Translations under genes and position numbers: made by a program
Notes under the pieces: generated by a model
Seen by the model: the letters and a program-made list of their open reading frames with translations, nothing else
What the model was told of the DNA's origin: nothing
Databases searched by the model: none
Part shown: positions 37,828 to 46,348 of the stretch, in pieces
Layout: each line of letters opens with the position of its first letter
Numbering within the stretch: position 1 is the first letter of the stretch
Assembly (NCBI RefSeq): GCF_943193125.1
Contig: NZ_CALPCX010000002.1
Span: 1-64,000 of the forward strand
Source of the DNA: Adlercreutzia agrestimuris
GTDB taxonomy: Bacteria; Actinomycetota; Coriobacteriia; Coriobacteriales; Eggerthellaceae
Direction: 5' to 3'
DNA length: 64,000 bases

Positions 37828-38781
37828 ATGAGCGATTCTTCGCCAACTACTTCGACTAGCGTCACAGCTCACGCTTATGACGCTAAGGAGTTTGCGTCCT
37901 CTATCCAGCATCAGCCACAAACGTACGAGGCAGGCGCGCTGATCATATGCCCGACGCCGCTTGGCAACTTAGGTGACATGACTTTTCGTGCGCGCGAAGC
38001 GCTTGCCTGTGCAGACGTGGTTTGCGCCGAGGACACGCGCGTAACAGGAAAACTATTGACAGCGCTGGGTATCAAGAAGCGTCTCGAGCGTTTGGATGAG
38101 GCGCTTTTGTCTCAACGCGCTGAAGCAATAGCTGAGCGAGTTTGTGCTGGCGAAGTGATTGCTTACTGTTCAGATGCTGGTATGCCAGGGGTTTCTGATC
38201 CTGGTATGCGTTTGGTGCAGGCGGTGCGCGCTGCGGGCGGTGTGGTGGAGGTGTTGCCTGGTCCTACTGCTGCAGCTACGGCTTATGTGGCAAGCGGAAC
38301 GCATAACACGAACTTTTATTTTGGTGGCTTCTTTCCGCGCAAAGACACTCAGCGACAAGCACTGTTGCAAAGTTTGGCGCCACTTGATGCGGCGCTCATC
38401 TTTTACGAAAGCCCCAAGCGGGTAGTTTCGTCATTGGCGGCATTGGCGAAAGCTTTTCCGCATCGCGAGGCGGCAGTGTGCAGAGAGCTCACAAAGCTTC
38501 ACGAAGAGATTGTCCGCATGAGTCTTCCTGAGCTGGCACAAGAGTTTGCAGCACGTGGCGAATCAAACCAGATCAAAGGCGAGATCGTCCTGGTGGTTGA
38601 TGGGCCTTCTTCTGCAGAGGAGCATGAAAACGAGACTCTTGCTCAGCAAGATGCGCGTCAGGTTGCTGCTGGCTTGCGTGCCCAAGGGGTGCGCAAGAAA
38701 GAAATTGCAAAACACCTTGCAGAGCAGTTTGGTATTTCACGTAATGATGCTTATGCTATTGCTCTTGAGGATGAGGGCTAA
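37828..38781 (+). CDS. rsmI: 16S rRNA (cytidine(1402)-2'-O)-methyltransferase
   Basis: This 317-residue enzyme methylates the 2'-OH of C1402 in 16S rRNA using S-adenosylmethionine. The tetrapyrrole-methylase-type fold is shown by LIICPTPLGNLGDMTFRA, the AEDTRVTGKLL segment, YCSDAGMPGVSDPG and LPGPTAAATAYVASG. The core starts near residue 33; the first 32 residues look disordered. CAGGAGC precedes the ATG. The stop codon is directly followed by the start of the YgjP-like gene, so translation is probably coupled. Confidence 0.95.
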   Translation: MSDSSPTTSTSVTAHAYDAKEFASSIQHQPQTYEAGALIICPTPLGNLGDMTFRAREALACADVVCAEDTRVTGKLLTALGIKKRLERLDEALLSQRAEAIAERVCAGEVIAYCSDAGMPGVSDPGMRLVQAVRAAGGVVEVLPGPTAAATAYVASGTHNTNFYFGGFFPRKDTQRQALLQSLAPLDAALIFYESPKRVVSSLAALAKAFPHREAAVCRELTKLHEEIVRMSLPELAQEFAARGESNQIKGEIVLVVDGPSSAEEHENETLAQQDARQVAAGLRAQGVRKKEIAKHLAEQFGISRNDAYAIALEDEG

Positions 38782-39432
38782 GTGATGCGCGGTCGCACAG
38801 GTGCGCATCCGGGCGCGCATGGTCGCACCGGCACGCATTCGGGCGCGCGTGATCGCAAACGTGCAGGTCATGGGGCAATAGTTTCGCCTCCACAAGAGTA
38901 TGAGGTGGATGGTATTCGTGTTCGCCTCGTGAGAAAACGAATACGAGGGGTGCACATGCGCCTTGCTGATGCGGGTGAGGTGGTTGTGGTTTCGGCTCCA
39001 GCATCGGTTTCAAAAGGCGAGATAGCACGCTTTGTTCGCACGCATAAATCGTGGATTGAAAAGCAGCGCGCTGTGCTTCGCCAATCTCCGATGGCACAAG
39101 CTGAAAGCGCCTCGCCTGAAGATATTGCCAGCTGGCGTGAGGTGGTGTCAGCGTGCGTGCCTGCGCTCATAGCGGCGTGGGAGCCTATTATGGGCGTTAA
39201 GGCGAAAACCGTGGCGTATCGCAACATGAAGAGTCGGTGGGGAAGTTGTCAGCCTGCTACGGGGCGCATTTGCATCAATGTGCGTCTTGCGCTGTATCCG
39301 CCTGAGTGCTTAGAGTACGTGGTGGTGCATGAGCTGTGTCATTTGCTCGAACGCGGTCATGGGCCGAAATTTCATGCGCTCATGGATGCGTTTATGCCTG
39401 ATTGGAAAGAGCGCCGCGCGAAATTGCGCTAG
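38782..39432 (+). CDS. YgjP-like zinc metalloprotein (DUF45)
   Basis: This 216-residue protein has the DUF45/YgjP domain (about residues 35-215). The zinc-metallopeptidase motif is HELCH in VVHELCHLLERGHGPKFH, with a third ligand His in that last segment. The WGSC region of the family (MKSRWGSCQP) is also present. The frame opens with GTG directly after the rsmI stop, followed by ATG. The first 30 residues are a low-complexity Gly/Arg/His stretch from imperfect 30-base DNA repeats, so the functional start could be further in. The family's substrate is not well defined. Confidence 0.85.
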   Translation: MMRGRTGAHPGAHGRTGTHSGARDRKRAGHGAIVSPPQEYEVDGIRVRLVRKRIRGVHMRLADAGEVVVVSAPASVSKGEIARFVRTHKSWIEKQRAVLRQSPMAQAESASPEDIASWREVVSACVPALIAAWEPIMGVKAKTVAYRNMKSRWGSCQPATGRICINVRLALYPPECLEYVVVHELCHLLERGHGPKFHALMDAFMPDWKERRAKLR

Positions 39433-39467
39433 GGGAGATTGTTTGAGACCTCGCGTGAGGTTTATCC

Positions 39468-40766
39468 CTAAATGAGCGCCATCTGATTAGAGGTGTTGAT
39501 ATACCACTTTTCCCAGTTCGGAGGACAATACTTCTGTGCATTTGTAACGGTAATGGTATACCCATAGCCTGCCGCCAACCCGCGAACATGTGCATCAATT
39601 GCCTGTTCCCAGCTGGTCCAACCATTATTGCTGCCCCAGCCCCAGGCATTGTAGGGTTCAAAACAATACGCACCTTTGGATGACTCGGTGTTAGAGATTG
39701 CAGGTGACCACCGCGGGTCAACACCATAGCTCCATGCAGCAGTGGCAAAAGCTTCGCCATAGCCTGACAGCGGTGATCCAGCAAGATAGTTGTTTATTCG
39801 CGTACTCCACTCGGCAATAAAGGCATCTCGGCCCATACTCCAGTCTGCACCATCGTCGCTGGGTGGCTCTAGGGCGCTGGTGGGAGGCGCTATGTAGTTC
39901 TCATCCTTGGTTGGATCGTCTTCTTCATCGTCGTTGCTGGACTCGTCGGCGTCTTTGTCTGCCTCTTCGGCTTCTTTCGCAGCTTTTTCGGCTGCTTCGC
40001 GCGCTGCTTCAGCTTCAGCGGCTAACGCTGCTGCTTCGGCTGCTTGGCGCGCCGCTTCTTCACGTGCGCGGCGCTGCATTTCTTCGCGTGCTTCTTGTGC
40101 GGCTTTGAGGGCGCTTTCGGCTGATTCTTTTTCGGCTGCCGCTTCATCGCGCGCGGAATCCAAGTTTGCTTGGGTTGTCTCAAGATCTTCCTTGAGGCTT
40201 TGCAGACGCTCAATTTCTGCAGCATTGTGCGCTTGAATGTGATCAAGATAGACGAAGTTGCGAATGAAGTCTTGCAGCGACTCTGCACCTAAAAAGAGCG
40301 CAATAATATTGGGACTTTCTTGTTGAAGCTCATACTGCGCACGATAGGCACTTGCGGCGCGTTCTTGTTGCTCGGGGAGGTCTTCGCGCATGGTTGCAAG
40401 CGATGCTTCGTTTTCTTCAATTTGCGTTTCAATCTCGGCTAAACGCTTGGTGGCCTCATCGTATTCTTGCGAGGTGCGCTCTACTTCTTGTGTGAGCGGA
40501 TCAATGTCGTCTGGTACGGTTGTGTCCGGATTGCTGCCGGTAACAGGCGCTTTGTCTGCGTCATCTTCAATGCGAGTTTCATCTGAGGTTTCTTGTGTGT
40601 CTTCTTCGGCTGCGTATGCGTAGTGCAACTCAAACGCGTGCGCGTTAAAACCATAGAGAGCTAAAACGCAAGCTAGTATACAGCTGATCAGCGCATATAG
40701 TGGTGAAACGCTTCCGGCATCCATCATGCGTTGGTGAGTTTGATATGTCGGGCGAAAAATTCGCAT
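39468..40766 (-). CDS. Secreted peptidoglycan hydrolase-like protein with coiled coil and C-terminal lysozyme-like domain
   Basis: This 432-residue exported protein has a membrane-spanning signal segment (about 20-42) and an acidic linker. A long Glu/Ala/Arg-rich coiled coil follows (about 80-275, PcsB-like in composition), with another acidic linker. The C-terminal domain (about 315-432) includes AISNTESSKGAYCFEPYNAWGWG and EQAIDAHVRG, resembling lytic-transglycosylase or glucosaminidase-type modules. Coiled coils of this kind often couple wall hydrolases to the division machinery. I chose the ATG at 40766 since TATAAT (40773-40778) lies six bases upstream and no ribosome binding site is seen, which suggests a leaderless transcript. 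The catalytic Glu is probably in the TESSKG segment. Confidence 0.8.
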   Translation of the reverse strand: MRIFRPTYQTHQRMMDAGSVSPLYALISCILACVLALYGFNAHAFELHYAYAAEEDTQETSDETRIEDDADKAPVTGSNPDTTVPDDIDPLTQEVERTSQEYDEATKRLAEIETQIEENEASLATMREDLPEQQERAASAYRAQYELQQESPNIIALFLGAESLQDFIRNFVYLDHIQAHNAAEIERLQSLKEDLETTQANLDSARDEAAAEKESAESALKAAQEAREEMQRRAREEAARQAAEAAALAAEAEAAREAAEKAAKEAEEADKDADESSNDDEEDDPTKDENYIAPPTSALEPPSDDGADWSMGRDAFIAEWSTRINNYLAGSPLSGYGEAFATAAWSYGVDPRWSPAISNTESSKGAYCFEPYNAWGWGSNNGWTSWEQAIDAHVRGLAAGYGYTITVTNAQKYCPPNWEKWYINTSNQMALI

Positions 40767-40772
40767 CCGCAT

Positions 40773-40778
40773 ATTATA
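40773..40778 (-). promoter_or_regulatory. Candidate -10 box giving a leaderless wall-hydrolase transcript
   Basis: A perfect TATAAT on the minus strand ends six bases before the ATG at 40766. No -35 consensus is evident. Confidence 0.5.
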
Positions 40779-40962
40779 CGAAGTGAGGTGGTGTTAATTT
40801 GGCTGGTCACCAAAAGCGCATAACGTGTGTGTCTCAGATTGTATGTTTGTTATGGGTAGTTGACGTGTGATAGACGCCCAAAGCTGCGGTGTGAGGTGTG
40901 TGAGGAAGGCGTGCTCATGGTACAATTATGCGCCGAATATCCCTGATTCTAAAGGAAGCACC

Positions 40963-42549
40963 ATGTCAAAAGGTACCTACTCATTTACTACTCCTATCTA
41001 TTATGTAAATGCGGCGCCACACTTGGGCACTGCTTATACGACCGTTGCCGCCGATACCGTTGCTCGTTACCAGCGCATGAATGGTTATGATGTTGCATTT
41101 GTGACTGGTATGGATGAGCACGGGCAAAAGGTTGCCGACACTGCCGCTTCGCATGATTTGACACCGCAGGCGTGGTGCGACTCAATGGAGCCGGCATTTC
41201 GCGATGCGTGGGATATGCTTGATATTACCTACACTGACTTTGTGCGTACAACGGAACCGCGCCACGCACGCACGGTGCAAAAGTTTTGGCAGGATCTTTA
41301 TGACAAGGGTTACTGTTATAAAGACTCCTATGAGGGCTGGTACTGCGTGCACGAAGAAACGTATTACGCGGAAAGCGACCTTGAGAAAAACGAAGAAGGC
41401 CAGCTGGTATGCCCGGATTGCAAGCGTCCTGTCCAAAAGGCAGGGGGAGAAGAAAACTGGTTCTTTAAGCTTTCTGAATTCCAGCAACCGCTGCTTGATT
41501 TTTATGCAGAGCACCCTGATTTCATTCGCCCAGAAACACGTCGCAATGAGATTGTGACCTTTGTCGAGGGTGGTCTTAAGGACCTCTCCATTTCGCGTTC
41601 CACTTTTGATTGGGGTGTACCCCTACCTTTTGATGAGGGTCATGTGGCTTATGTATGGGCAGATGCGCTATTGGCATATTTGACCGGCATTGGCTATGGC
41701 GATCCTGATAGACCGGGTGAATTCGATGCACGATGGCCTATGCAATACCACTTTGTTGGCAAAGATATCACGCGTTTTCACTGTGTAATCTGGCCGGCCA
41801 TGCTCATGGCTGCCGGGCTTCCTATTGCGCATACCGTCTTTGGTCACGGCTTTTTGCTTACCAAGGGCGAAAAGATGTCTAAGTCAAAAGGCAACGCCCT
41901 AAAGCCCGCTGAATTGGTGGAAATCTTTGGCGTGGATGCATATCGCTACTACTTTATGAGCGATGTTCAGTTTGGTCACGACGGTTCAATTTCGCTTGAG
42001 CGTATGGTGCAGGTATATAACGCAGATTTGGCGAACACATGGGGTAACCTGGTGAGTCGCGTATTCAACATGACAAAGAAATACTTTGACGGTCAAGTTC
42101 CTGTGGCTCCGCTTGAGCTTGAAGGGGTAGACAATCCTCTCAAAGCTGTTGCCGATGAGTTGTATGCTGAGTATGACGCGTGCATGGGACAAGTTGATTT
42201 CACGGGCGCAGCCGCGGCAGTTCAAAAGTTGGCGAATGCGGCAAATCTCTATGTTGAGCAGGCAGCTCCGTGGACGCTTGCCAAAGATGAGGCAAAAGCC
42301 GATGAGCTGGCATATGTCATGTATAACCTCCTTGAGGCCATTCGCATCATAGCGCTGTATATGGCGCCCTTTATGCCCAACACCTCAGCTGAGGTTTTCA
42401 AGCGTTTGTCGCTGGGTAATATCACTGAGGTTGACGATATTGAAGCGGTTTCTCAGTGGGGACAACTTCCTGCTGGTAATGCAGTTGAGATTGGGGATCC
42501 GCTCTTCCCGCGTCTTGACATGGATGCCATTGCTCTTGAGGTTGAATAA
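40963..42549 (+). CDS. metG: Methionyl-tRNA synthetase
   Basis: This 528-residue class I synthetase charges tRNA-Met. HLGTA is at residues 20-24 (NAAPHLGTAYT) and KMSKS near 304-308 (GEKMSKSKGNAL). The zinc knuckle region has one clear CPDC pair (near 150). There is no C-terminal tRNA-binding (EMAP-like) extension, so it is the short form of the enzyme. I chose the ATG at 40963 because AAAGGAAG lies upstream. The longer GTG frame from 40867 adds 32 unrelated residues. It is followed after three bases by tatD, and the metG-tatD-rsmA order is common in Gram-positives. Confidence 0.96.
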   Translation: MSKGTYSFTTPIYYVNAAPHLGTAYTTVAADTVARYQRMNGYDVAFVTGMDEHGQKVADTAASHDLTPQAWCDSMEPAFRDAWDMLDITYTDFVRTTEPRHARTVQKFWQDLYDKGYCYKDSYEGWYCVHEETYYAESDLEKNEEGQLVCPDCKRPVQKAGGEENWFFKLSEFQQPLLDFYAEHPDFIRPETRRNEIVTFVEGGLKDLSISRSTFDWGVPLPFDEGHVAYVWADALLAYLTGIGYGDPDRPGEFDARWPMQYHFVGKDITRFHCVIWPAMLMAAGLPIAHTVFGHGFLLTKGEKMSKSKGNALKPAELVEIFGVDAYRYYFMSDVQFGHDGSISLERMVQVYNADLANTWGNLVSRVFNMTKKYFDGQVPVAPLELEGVDNPLKAVADELYAEYDACMGQVDFTGAAAAVQKLANAANLYVEQAAPWTLAKDEAKADELAYVMYNLLEAIRIIALYMAPFMPNTSAEVFKRLSLGNITEVDDIEAVSQWGQLPAGNAVEIGDPLFPRLDMDAIALEVE

Positions 42550-42552
42550 CTC

Positions 42553-43689
42553 ATGGAAGAGTCCGATAACTCGCAAGCCAATGCAATGCAGGAAGAACCT
42601 GCGGTCGGCACCTGTGGTAATGCGGGCGTAGATCGTTTTTCGGGCGAACCGCTATTTGAAGATGCACTCTTTCGTCAGAAACGAAAAAAGGGCAAGTTTC
42701 GTGTGGTGGAACCGCCTATTCCTGCCTTAGAAGGTGCCGTTGCGGATACGCATGCACATGTGCAGCTGTTAGCATCTCCTGCGGCGGCATTTGCGAAGGC
42801 GGCGGTTTTCGGCGTTGATTTTATCTGCGATATTGTTGATGTATGGGAAGATGATCCCGACACCTTTGATCACGTAATGCGCGCACATGATGCAGCGGCA
42901 CAGCTGGTTTATCCGCTGGCGCAAAGCGCCTATGAAGCCTATGGAGCGCAGGCGCTTCCAGCGAAAACGGTGAGCGCAATTAAGGTTTGGGCTGCACAAA
43001 GTGCGGCACGGGATGGGTCAGATACAGAAAGCGTCAAGGATGCACCTTCCCTAGCTTTGCCTGAGGTTCGCTTTGCAATTGGGTGCCATCCCCATAATGC
43101 CAAGCACTATGACCGGACGCTTGAAGAGAAACTCATTGAGCGAGCGCGTGACCCGCGCGTGTGTGCAATTGGAGAAATTGGTCTTGACTATCATTATGAC
43201 TTTTCTCCGCGCGAAGATCAGCAGCGCGTATTTCGCGCCCAGCTGCGTGTTGCGCACCAGCTCGGGCTGCCCGTTGTGTTGCACCTTCGCGAAGCGCATG
43301 ATGAGGCGCTTGCAATCATGCGTGAAGAGGGCTTTCCGCAGGCGGGCGTGCTTTTGCATTGCTTCAAATTGGACGAAGTGATGTTAGCTCCTTGGGTGGA
43401 AGCGGGTTGCTATATTGCTTTTGGCGGTCCGCTGACATTTAAGTCAACCGATGAGGTGCGCGCTGCGGCTCGGTGCGTTCCGCTTGAGAGGTTGCTTACA
43501 GAGACTGATTCGCCCTATATGACTCCTGAGCCCATGCGTGGTATGGCATGCGAGCCGGCGCATACGATTTTTACTGCAGCACAGTTGGCGAATGTGCGCG
43601 ATTGCGCGCCCGGTCAGGCACGCAAGGAGTTTTTGGCGCAACTCTTTCACAATGCGAATAGGCTGCTTGGGCAGCGCGAGGAAGCTTAA
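42553..43689 (+). CDS. tatD: TatD-family metal-dependent hydrolase
   Basis: This 378-residue cytoplasmic hydrolase has the TatD metal-site motifs ADTHAHVQL, FAIGCHPHNA, AIGEIGLDYHYD, VLHLREAHDEA, LLHCF and ETDSPYMTP. TatD proteins act as metal-dependent 3'-5' nucleases in the bacteria studied. The first 60 residues are extra and hydrophilic. An insertion near residues 110-165 makes the protein longer than the usual 255-265 residues. It begins three bases after metG and ends 19 before the flavodoxin-fold reductase, so these genes form one operon. Confidence 0.92.
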   Translation: MEESDNSQANAMQEEPAVGTCGNAGVDRFSGEPLFEDALFRQKRKKGKFRVVEPPIPALEGAVADTHAHVQLLASPAAAFAKAAVFGVDFICDIVDVWEDDPDTFDHVMRAHDAAAQLVYPLAQSAYEAYGAQALPAKTVSAIKVWAAQSAARDGSDTESVKDAPSLALPEVRFAIGCHPHNAKHYDRTLEEKLIERARDPRVCAIGEIGLDYHYDFSPREDQQRVFRAQLRVAHQLGLPVVLHLREAHDEALAIMREEGFPQAGVLLHCFKLDEVMLAPWVEAGCYIAFGGPLTFKSTDEVRAAARCVPLERLLTETDSPYMTPEPMRGMACEPAHTIFTAAQLANVRDCAPGQARKEFLAQLFHNANRLLGQREEA

Positions 43690-43708
43690 AGAGTGTGAGG
43701 AGAACTAT

Positions 43709-44332
43709 ATGCGTCGGTTGATTATTTGCGGATCTCCCCGAGCGTTAGGGAGAAGTGCAGCGCTTGCTGAGGCGCTGGCAGATGCATATCGTGTGCAAGG
43801 TGACGAAGTTGATCTCGTCAGTTTGGCAAGTGTAGATATTGCGTCGTGCACAGGGTGTTTAGTGTGTGAGCAAAACCTGCGTGTTCATGGTCGAGATCCA
43901 CTCTATTGTGTGATTGCTGATGGTATGGTTCGCGTGCGTGCGCTGTTAAATGAGGCGGAGGCATTGACGGTGGTTTCGCCGGTGTATTTTTCGGGCGCCC
44001 CTTCGCAGCTCAAGGCATTTTTTGATCGCTTGCAACCTTATTATTACGCGCATATGTTTAAGAGTAAGCGCCCGTGTGATTTGTTTGTTGTGGGCGAAGG
44101 TGGAGACCCGCATGGTTTTGCCGCTTTGGTGAGTGAAACTCGTTCTGCTTTGGCGGTTGCGGGATTTCGCCTTGAGACGGTTCACGATTGGGTAGGACTT
44201 ATCCGTCCCGATGGGGCGCTTATGGATGAAGTGGGTGCGCTCTGTGGGGGTCGCGTATCTCCCGCTTCTGAGTACCTGATGCAAACGCCTACGGGTATAT
44301 TCCCAAAGGTGGGGGAGGATGTGCATGCCTAG
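43709..44332 (+). CDS. NADPH-dependent FMN reductase / flavodoxin-fold oxidoreductase
   Basis: This 207-residue protein starts ICGSPRALGRSAALAEAL, the FMN-phosphate loop of the NADPH-dependent FMN reductase and iron-sulfur flavoprotein group. It has SCTGCLVCEQN (near 45-55), a pair of cysteines as in that group, and a SPVYFSGAPSQLKAFFDR flavin segment. It probably transfers electrons from NAD(P)H or ferredoxin to a quinone or other acceptor. I chose the ATG at 43709 because GAGGAG lies upstream; the longer frame overlaps tatD. It overlaps rsmA by eight bases. Confidence 0.88.
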   Translation: MRRLIICGSPRALGRSAALAEALADAYRVQGDEVDLVSLASVDIASCTGCLVCEQNLRVHGRDPLYCVIADGMVRVRALLNEAEALTVVSPVYFSGAPSQLKAFFDRLQPYYYAHMFKSKRPCDLFVVGEGGDPHGFAALVSETRSALAVAGFRLETVHDWVGLIRPDGALMDEVGALCGGRVSPASEYLMQTPTGIFPKVGEDVHA

Positions 44333-45296
44333 TTTGTCGCCGCTTGCAAGCGTTAAAGCTACGCGTGCTGTGTTGGAATTGCATGGACTATCCACGAAGT
44401 ATTCACTTGGGCAGAATTTCCTGGTCAATGATGCTATTGTGCAAAAAATTGTCAGTCTTGCCGAGCTGGATTCATCCGATGGTGTTTTAGAGGTGGGTCC
44501 TGGTATAGGTACGCTCACGCTTGCATTGCTTACGCGAGCGGGGTGGGTTGTTTCTATTGAGCGTGACGAGGATTTGGTGGATGTGCTGGCACAGACCACA
44601 GCACCGTGGGCAGATCATTTTGCGCTCATTTCGGCTGATGCGCTCCAGGTAAGCGCCGACGAGATTGCTACATGCGCCGCACAGCTAACTGCTGCATCGG
44701 CTGCTACAAGCCCTGCTTTAGCCACGGTGGATACCACTCCATTTCCAAATAAACTGGTGGCAAATTTACCCTATGCTGTTGCGGCAACTATCGTGCTTGA
44801 CTACTTCGAGCGCTTTGAAGAAATCAATTCTGCTACGGTTATGGTGCAAAAAGAGGTTGCGGATCGTATGTCGGCAACGCCTGGCAGCAAAAACTATGGT
44901 GCTTATACGGTAAAGCTTCGCCTCTATACTCAGGTAGCAGGGCGTTTTCAAGTGAGCCCGCAGAATTTCTTTCCCCCACCACGCGTTGAGAGTAGTGTGA
45001 TAAAGCTTGATCGTCGCACCTTGACGGATGCGCAAGGAGAGCCACTTTCAAAAGCAACGTTGCGCTGTGCTGCGCAAATGGCCGATGCTGCTTTCGCCAC
45101 ACGCCGTAAAACCATTGCGAATTCGTGCAAGACATATTTTTCGGGACGAGGAGCGCAAGGCGCGCACGTTTTACGCGTGCTTCCAGAGATACTACAGGCA
45201 GCTCATATTGATCCGAAACGACGTGGCGAGACGCTTGACCTGGATGAATTCATTGCGCTTGGATGCGCGTTGCAGACGTTGGGTGAACAAGCGTAA
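44325..45296 (+). CDS. rsmA: 16S rRNA dimethyladenosine transferase
   Basis: This 323-residue enzyme dimethylates A1518 and A1519 of 16S rRNA. Motifs are YSLGQNFLVND, the SAM-binding EVGPGIGTLTLALL and the catalytic VANLPYAVA (an NLPY-type motif). The C-terminal FPPPRVESSVIKL region is also present. A 25-residue Ala/Thr-rich insertion lies before NLPY (near 115-140), unlike most RsmA proteins. I chose the ATG at 44325, six bases from GGGGAGG; an ATG two codons earlier is also possible. It overlaps the reductase gene, so translation is coupled. Confidence 0.95.
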   Translation: MPSLSPLASVKATRAVLELHGLSTKYSLGQNFLVNDAIVQKIVSLAELDSSDGVLEVGPGIGTLTLALLTRAGWVVSIERDEDLVDVLAQTTAPWADHFALISADALQVSADEIATCAAQLTAASAATSPALATVDTTPFPNKLVANLPYAVAATIVLDYFERFEEINSATVMVQKEVADRMSATPGSKNYGAYTVKLRLYTQVAGRFQVSPQNFFPPPRVESSVIKLDRRTLTDAQGEPLSKATLRCAAQMADAAFATRRKTIANSCKTYFSGRGAQGAHVLRVLPEILQAAHIDPKRRGETLDLDEFIALGCALQTLGEQA

Positions 45297-45308
45297 AGGG
45301 GAGTGCGG

Positions 45309-45608
45309 GTGAGCGAGAAGCAAGCAAAGGTGACTACCGAAGTTCATCATGTGGGCGAACCTATCATTTTTGAGGGCTACGTTGATGATTTCGAGCATGG
45401 GATTGCGCAAATTCAATTCAGCTTGGATAATGGCGTGACTTGGACGGGTTATTCCACTGAAGATTCTCGAGATGACGTAGGACTGACCTGGAATTTTGAG
45501 TATACCCCTCAAAGGGCTGGTTGCTATCTTCTCAAAGTACGCGCACTTAGCAAGACCGGCGAAGCTTCCTCGCTTGTGTCAGGTTTTGCGTTTGAGGTGT
45601 TGCCGTGA
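45309..45608 (+). CDS. Stand-alone Ig-like domain of the Mo-cofactor oxidoreductase dimerisation type
   Basis: This 99-residue soluble protein matches the beta-sandwich dimerisation domain that ends sulfite-oxidase-type enzymes. It has VGEPIIFEGYVDDFEHGIAQ, then IQFSLDNGVTW, and YTPQRAGCYLLKVRA. It clearly resembles the last 90 residues of the molybdoenzyme at 52091-53668 (IRFSFDMGQNW, WTPTKAGKYQVKLDA). No catalytic Mo-domain and no signal peptide are present, so it is cytoplasmic and non-catalytic by itself. GTG at 45309 has AAGGGGAG five bases upstream, better placed than GTG 45303. It overlaps the phosphatase gene by four bases, so both proteins are probably made together. Its role is unknown. 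Confidence 0.75.
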   Translation: MSEKQAKVTTEVHHVGEPIIFEGYVDDFEHGIAQIQFSLDNGVTWTGYSTEDSRDDVGLTWNFEYTPQRAGCYLLKVRALSKTGEASSLVSGFAFEVLP

Positions 45609-46348
45609 GCGAATATGAGGTGCTCGGACGGTTTCGCATGCGTGCGTTGGGCGGTGGATCTCTTGCGGGAGCTCGCCTGTTTCGCTCTGCACAGTTAACT
45701 GATATTTCACCAGATGAAGCACGTTTTATGACCTCACAAATAGGTATTCAAGCCATTTATGACATTCGTAATGAATGGGAGGTGCATGCGGCTCCGGAGC
45801 CCTATTTGGTGGGGGCGAAAACCATTCAGCTTGAACCGCTTACAACGCGTCGCCGCAAGAGCGCCAACGAGCGTTTTGCGGCTGGCGTTATTGGCGAATA
45901 TGGCGTACCCGAAGAGCGTATGATTGCGAATTATAGGCGATATGTTCAGGAGTATCCCCTTATAGGACGCGCATTACGTGCGCTTGCTGCAGAACAAGTA
46001 CCAGCACTGATCCATTGCGTGAATGGTAAGGATCGCACGGGTGTGATTTGTGCGGTCATCATGAAAGCATGCGACGTGCATGACGATGACATTATGCAGG
46101 ATTATCTCATCACTAACGAAATTAATGCGGATTATATACGCGAAGAAGCTGAAGGACTAAGTGCGGGCATGACTGAGCATGAGCTGGCAATACTGATGTC
46201 TTTTTTAGAGGCCCGACCTGCGTATTTGCATGCATTCTTCGACGAAATAGAACGGCAGTATGGCAGCTTTCAGGCATATTTGACCAACGGCGTGAGGCTT
46301 AATCCAATCCAACAGCTTAAGCTTCGTGCGCTTTATGCTCGCAGCTAG
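45605..46348 (+). CDS. Tyrosine-protein-phosphatase-like protein (Y_phosphatase3 type)
   Basis: This 247-residue protein has the CX5R phosphatase signature HCVNGKDRTG (about residues 138-147) and an N-terminal FRMRALGGGSLAGARLFRSAQL region. Both are typical of bacterial Y_phosphatase3/TPMA-like enzymes. It likely removes phosphate from tyrosine residues or phosphoinositide-like lipids in the cytoplasm. The GTG start overlaps the stop of the Ig-like gene (GTGA). The 3' end overlaps the convergent LuxR gene by 32 bases. Catalytic residues are intact. Confidence 0.85.
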   Translation: MSEYEVLGRFRMRALGGGSLAGARLFRSAQLTDISPDEARFMTSQIGIQAIYDIRNEWEVHAAPEPYLVGAKTIQLEPLTTRRRKSANERFAAGVIGEYGVPEERMIANYRRYVQEYPLIGRALRALAAEQVPALIHCVNGKDRTGVICAVIMKACDVHDDDIMQDYLITNEINADYIREEAEGLSAGMTEHELAILMSFLEARPAYLHAFFDEIERQYGSFQAYLTNGVRLNPIQQLKLRALYARS

